Shown here: one piece after another, positions 59,324-64,000 of the stretch
Position numbering within the stretch: position 1 is the stretch's first letter
Layout: each line of letters opens with the position of its first letter
NCBI RefSeq assembly: GCF_031755915.1
Contig: NC_083390.1
Coordinates: 13,423,001 to 13,487,000 of the forward strand
Direction of reading: 5' to 3'
DNA: 64,000 nt
DNA from: Ziziphus jujuba
Taxonomy: Eukaryota; Streptophyta; Magnoliopsida; Rosales; Rhamnaceae
Notes under the pieces: generated by a model
Databases searched by the model: none
The model's input: the letters and a program-made list of their open reading frames with translations, nothing else
What the model was told of the DNA's origin: nothing
Made by a program: the position numbers and the translations under genes

Positions 59324-60160
59324 CAACAATTCAATCATTCTTGGAAGGCCATTTCTAGCCACTAGGAGTGCCCTCATTGATGTACATCAAATGCATGTAA
59401 CCCTTAGAGTACTTAGTAAGGAGGTAAGGTTTCAAATCCCTAATGCTGTCAAATTTCCTAATCTTGTCGAAATTTCTTCTTGCTTTCTTGTTGATGCATG
59501 TGATGAATTGTAAATGATATGGCAAACTTGTCGAAAGTTTGTCTTGCTTTCTTGTTGATGCATGTGATGAATTGTAAATGATATGGCAAAGGAAAGTAAG
59601 TTAAATCCCTTAAGATTGAGTGAGTTATTTGGATCATGTGAAGAAGAGGAAAAACAAGAGTGTAACATCATACATATATCCACCCATTGTGAGGTAGATT
59701 ATGTTGGAAAGTTTAAGGATTTAGGTGAGGGTGGACCTAGAAAGATACCAAGTGTGGAGCAACCACCTATAATTGATTTGAAGCCACTACGTAGTCATTT
59801 AAAATATGCTTTTCTAGGATTTAATAATACCATCCTAGTAATAATATCATCCATCCTTATCCAAGAAGCTAAACTTTTAGAAGTCTTATGGGAGCATAAA
59901 ACTACATTAGGTTGGACTATAGCAGATATTAAGCGTATTAGCCCCTCTATTTGTATGCACAAAATACTTATGGAGGAAGACCATAAACCGAATATAGAAC
60001 ACCAAAAGAGGCTTAATCCTAATCTTAAGGAAGTAGTTTGTGATGAGATTTTAAAACTTTTATAGTTTATGCTGGGATTATCTATCCTATTTCAAATAGT
60101 AATTGGGTAAGACCTATTCAAGTAGCTCCTAAGCAAGGTGGGATGACGTTAGTAATTGGG
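59324..60160 (+). pseudogene. Athila-type protease end and RT start
   Basis: NNSIILGRPFLATRSALIDVH and FQIPNAVKFPN are the end of the Athila protease. After a duplication of about 65 bp (59463-59590), the frame 59583-60065 reads PPIIDLKPLRSHLKYAFLG, VLWEHKTTLGWTIADIKRIS and SICMHKILMEEDHKP. The text then gives IYPISNSNWVRPIQVAPKQGG, the start of the Athila RT domain. It ends in a junction at about 60160. Confidence 0.8.
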
Positions 60161-60336
60161 TAAGTCCAAGATTGAAGACAATGCTTATAAGTAAGATCTT
60201 CTAGGTGAGTATAACATTAGTGCTACTAAGATCTTCTAGGTGAATATAACATTAGTGCTACTTTTAAAGTGTTTGACTTATCCCTTTTAGATGTAGATGA
60301 TGCATTGATGACAAATCATCTTCACAAAGAGAGGAA
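60161..60336 (+). pseudogene. Integrase tail of a second F3 element (G7)
   Basis: KIEDNAYK, LLGEYNISATFKVFDLSLLDVDD and the purine tract AAAGAGAGGAA (60326-60336). A 35-bp tandem duplication at 60196-60262 repeats the DLLGEYNISAT part. The frame stays open through the purine tract into the LTR. Confidence 0.8.
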
Positions 60337-60628
60337 TGATGGGGGTCATCATGGGAGCACTCAAAGATGGAATCTTGAGCTATTGGAGTTACCAACTGGA
60401 CCAATTATTAGAGCTCATGCAAAGATGTTTAAAGTAGCATTAAATGGTCTTATTTGGGATGTGCTTATCAATCAAGAATGCAAGAGTTTTGTTGAGGAAG
60501 AATAAAAATTGGCCACAATATTAAGCATTGAGGACTATGGATATGAAGGCAAGAAGGAGGACAATGTTGGGGGTAATTTAGTCACTTCTCAAGAGCATGA
60601 TGATATGGCACTTTAATGACATAGCATC
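60337..60628 (+). repeat. 3' LTR of G7 (family F3), cut by G8
   Basis: It starts TGATGGGGGTCATCATGGG. The pol frame continues as LELPTGPIIRAHAKMFKVALNG to a stop at 60503-60505. It is interrupted at 60629 by G8. Confidence 0.82.
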
Positions 60629-61453
60629 TGATGAGGACATTACCAAGTGCACCTCAAGATAAAGTCCAGATCCACTTCAAATCTCTACAAGACCAATAAC
60701 TAGTGCAAGAGCAAAGAGATTTAAAAAAGCACTAAATGGTTTAATCCAGGAGGTGTTTACAACTCAAGGAAGCAAGTTTATTACTGAAGATGAACCAAAA
60801 TTGGTCCATATGATTGGGATGGTGGATGCCAACGTGAAAGGGAGCTTAACACGTGAAATCCTACATGATGATGTAGCACGTTTTGATCACATGGATGGTG
60901 ATGTGGCATCATATGGTGACATGGCATCCAATTAAGCTTGGCCGAATTTTATAATTAGAAAAACATTAATTTTTATTTATGCCTTGATTGGTTTTTGGCA
61001 TGTTACCTATTTACTTTCCTAATTTAGTTTTATTAGGTTTTTAATTTACTTTCCTAATTTTATTAGAGTTGAATTGGTCAAAGAATTAAAGGCCATTCAA
61101 ATTAGCAAAGTAGAAGCCATCAAATTAGGTTTCCTAAACCTAAATTTCGGCCATACTTATTTTTAGCAAATTTAGGAAAGCTTCGTAATTTATTTTGCCT
61201 ATTTAAAGGCACATAAGTCATGAATAAAGGATAGATTATAATTTTGATTCAAACTTTTCAAGCTTTGCTTGTGGAGTTTAAATTTGACTTATCAATAGGT
61301 TATTCCGCATCCTATTGTGGTGTCTTCACCATACCAAGGTTTGTCCTCAAATATAGGTAAATGGTCGAGGTCTTCCATTGATAACTTGTAATTAGAAGGT
61401 CCAAATCAATCTTTGTTATGAGTTTAGGTGTAAGTCGCTCTAGGTTCGTATCA
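60629..61453 (+). repeat. 5' LTR of G8
   Basis: TGATGAGGACATTACC to GTTCGTATCA, 825 bp. It encodes RPITSARAKRFKKALNGLIQ and EPKLVHMIGMVDANVKGSL (open to 60935), the F2 form of the LTR peptide. Confidence 0.88.
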
Positions 61454-61456
61454 ATT

Positions 61457-61468
61457 TGGTATTAGAGC
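61457..61468 (+). promoter_or_regulatory. Primer binding site of G8
   Basis: TGGTATTAGAGC, one change from the Met-tRNA type, three bases after the LTR. Confidence 0.82.
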
Positions 61469-62192
61469 CTGGTTTTTAATTGCAGGTTCGATCTATCTTT
61501 TTTTTTTTTCTCTTGTTTCATTGTTTTTCTTGGTTTTTTCGATTTTTAGCATTAGGTTTGAAATTGAATCTTTAATTTCTTTGGTTGTTCTTTGTGTCTG
61601 GGTTGGTTCGTTTTTCTTTGCTATTTGTTTTTGTGTTCTTCTTCATTCATTCCGATCAGAACTTATTTTTTTAAAAAAACAAAAAAACAAAATTCGTCCT
61701 TAAAATTTTTCTTGTTCTTGTGGTTTATGGCATTGAATTATTAAAACTTCAAGAGAAAACAGGTAGTGAAAATCTTTTTGGTTGATTTGAGGAGCACAAA
61801 AAACAAGCCAAAATCAAGTTGTTCCAATTTGTTCCTAACATTCTAGTTTATTTTGTTTGTGCCAAGTTTCTTTTTGAAAATTGAATATATCATCGTTGCC
61901 TTTTTCTTGTTATTTTTCATTCTATTTGTCTTCTTAGCCTTATTTTCATAACTGTTTGGTAGGTCTATTTGGATTGTTACTTGCTAGTTTGATTTAGTTT
62001 GAAATTAGTTTGTAAAGAACCAAATAGAATTACTTGAAGGGTAAAAGTAAGAGCAGTGAGAATTATAGAGGGTAAAACCCGAACTATAACTAGAGTACAA
62101 ACACGAGTGAATTGATACCTTGAATTTGAGTGAAACACATGAGGGAGTATTGTGAGGCTTTTTTTTTTACTAACAAAATTTGCAGAAAAATT
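61469..62192 (+). other. G8 untranslated leader
   Basis: T-rich leader similar to the G4 leader. The frame at 61521-61703 is not conserved. Confidence 0.7.
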
Positions 62193-63430
62193 ATGTCATA
62201 AGACAAAAGCAAAGAAATCCTGGATGAAACTCCAGGGGTGGCTGATCCGAAGTTATACATTCAAGCCATTGTGGGAGAACTTCAAAGAGCACTACGGTTA
62301 GAGATAGGGCATACGTCAGATAGGATGGAATCATCAATCCAAACGCCGCAACAATGACCTCCATAAAGGTTTGCTCATGGACATGGTAGAGGAAGAGATA
62401 CTCCAAGAATGGAAGATTGGGAAGGAGTGGGAGATGACTGTAAGGAAGAAGAAGAAGATGTTGGTTTGGGAACCAATTAATTCCGTGGAAGAGAAAGATT
62501 AGATCGAGGCAATGATGTGGAGGAATGAAGATTAAAATACCATCATTCCAAGGTAAAAGTAATCCAGAAGCTTATCTTGAGTGGGAGAAGAGGATTGAGA
62601 TAGTATTTGATTGTCTGAACTATTCTGAGGCTAAAAAGGTTAAATTAGTCACTGTTCAATTCATAGACTATGCTATTGGATGGTGGGACAAAGAGACACT
62701 TTCTAGGAGAGGAGCGGGACAAAGACCTATAGATACATGGGAGGAGATGAAGGCTTTGATGAGGAAGTGTTTCGTACCTAGTCATTACTATAGGAGCATT
62801 TTTTAGAAGCTACAAAGCTTGTCTCAAGAAAATCGGAGTGTGAAGGACTATTATAAGGAGATGAAAATCATTATGATGAGGGCTAAAATTGAGGAGGATA
62901 GGGAGGCTACAATGGCACGTTTCTTGGCTGGTTTGAATAGGAAAATAGCAAATCAAATGGATTTACATCATTATGTGGAGATTGAGGAGATGTTGCACAT
63001 GGCCATCAAAGTAGAACAATAACTCAAAAGGGTGTACGACAAGGCCCAGTATTGCTCAAAACACTTGGAAAGCAAGCCCATCCACATGGAAATCCAATCA
63101 GCCTAAGTTTGAAGATAAAGCCACCAGACGGCCTAAATTCAAAGCTAAGGTTGAACCATCCTCATCCAAGCAAATAAGTAAATCAGATTCATCTTCAACC
63201 AGAAATCGGGATATCATGTGCTTCAAATGTCAAGGCAGGGGTCATATTGCAAGTCAATGTCCAAATAAGAAGGTCTTGGTGATTCAGGAAAGTGGAAAAA
63301 TTGAATCTGAAGAGGAAGAGTCAGAGAATGCATCCATGCCACCATTGGAGGATGTTGGTGATTAAGATGAAGATGATTACAAGTATCCAGTTCGTGGGGA
63401 TCTATCATTGGTTGATAGGAGAGCTCTAAC
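62193..63430 (+). pseudogene. gag of G8
   Basis: ATG 62193 is followed by TCA and TAA (62199-62201), as in G4. Readable gag follows: DETPGVADPKLYIQAIVGELQRAL, an RG-rich patch, KIKIPSFQGKSNPEAYLEWEKRIEIVFDCLNYSE, RPIDTWEEMKALMRKCFVPSHYYRS, and the CCHC knuckle at 63219-63260 (CFKCQGRGHIASQCP, all ligands present). The acidic tail carries a TAA at 63363-63365. Frameshifts lie near 62480-62520 and 63020. Confidence 0.87.
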
Positions 63431-64000
63431 TATGTGGTATGATTATTGATGGTGGGAGTTGTACTAATGTTGCTAGTGTTACTATGGTTGAAAAATTAGG
63501 TTTACCCACTATGAAGCATCTAGAACCATATAAGCTCCAATGGCTTAATGATTGTGGAAAGTTGAAGGTGAATAAGCAAGTGAAGATTGCATTCTCAATT
63601 GGTGATTATGAAGATGAGGTTATTTGTGATGTGGTACCAATGCAAGCTGGTCATGGCAATTTGATAGAGATTCTAATCATCATGGTTGTATAAATAAGAT
63701 CGTCTTCAACTTCAAGGGTAAACGAGTGGTGCTTATACCAATGACTCCTAAATAGGTTTTTGATGATCAATTGGCTTTACAAAGGAGGAGAGAAGATGAA
63801 CAACAACAAAATCAAGTTGTGTCCAACAACCAAGACAAGAAAACGAGTGGTGAGGTTGAAAGTACGAGAGAAAAAGAAAAGAAAAAGGGCGAAAAGAAAA
63901 AAGACAGTTTTTGTGCCAGAGTGAGATAAATAATCTTTTTTGTTGTAGAAAGCCTATGATTGTAATGATGTACGGAGAAGTCCATTGAAAACCTACATTC
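63431..64000 (+). pseudogene. Protease and linker of G8, partial
   Basis: MIIDGGSCTNVASVTMVEKLG (DGG type), EVICDVVPMQAGH, then a frame change replacing the LLGRPW region, and FKGKRVVLIPMTPK followed by a charged linker. The ENIFHTRC segment before the active site is missing; the junction is near 63432. It runs off the window. Confidence 0.83.

Larger units (their letters stand above)
60629..64000 (+). mobile_element. G8: Ty3/gypsy element, family F2, 5' part
   Basis: 5' LTR, primer site, leader, gag and the start of protease; it continues past the window end. The preceding bases GCATC (60624-60628) would be the target duplication. Confidence 0.88.

Overview
The window is nuclear DNA of a flowering plant, most likely a eudicot. 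It is AT-rich and holds one intron-containing MADS-box gene of the pollen MIKC* P-clade (AGL30 type). Almost everything else is nested, decayed LTR retrotransposons. No rRNA, tRNA, CRISPR or bacterial-type genes were seen.

Left part (1-30.3 kb). An old Copia gag remnant on the minus strand is cut into three pieces (735-1409, 15671-15981, 23345-24419) by two Ty3/gypsy insertions. Element G1 (plus, 1410-15670, TSD TAGTT/TAGTC) is itself interrupted inside gag by G2 (minus, 4433-12469, TSD TGGAG on both sides). G3 (plus, 15982-23344, TSD GATCA on both sides) landed next to G1. A solo LTR (24420-25126), a short gypsy deletion derivative G4 (25791-29248, sitting inside a Copia reverse transcriptase) and a second solo LTR (29417-30314, TSD TAAAC) follow.

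Middle (30.3-42.6 kb). This stretch is relatively free of recognisable elements. The MADS gene has its coding exons at 36641-41596: 11 exons, 344 codons, and an inferred intron in the 5' UTR. A SINE-like insertion lies in intron 7, and a palindromic MITE lies about 1 kb downstream.

Right part (43-64 kb). This is a patchwork of broken elements: gypsy G5 (43228-47010) with a truncated LTR inside, two Athila-type LTRs in opposite orientation forming a large inverted repeat (47545-50642), a non-autonomous Athila body to about 53130, a minus-strand gypsy G6 (53452-59323), an Athila protease/RT fragment, a gypsy 3' end, and the start of gypsy G8 (60629 to beyond the window end).

The gypsy elements fall into three main LTR families. 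F1 comprises G1, G2, G3 and the LTR piece at 47011. F2 comprises the solo LTR at 24420, G4, the LTR at 45595 and G8. F3 comprises the solo LTR at 29417, G6 and the 3' end at 60161. G5 is a further relative. All use an initiator-Met tRNA type primer site, and all let the pol frame run through the polypurine tract into the 3' LTR, which encodes a conserved basic peptide (GPITRAxAKRFK type). This is the most interesting recurring signal. No element has an intact polyprotein. G1, G3 and G4 have each lost the reverse transcriptase core by a different internal rearrangement.
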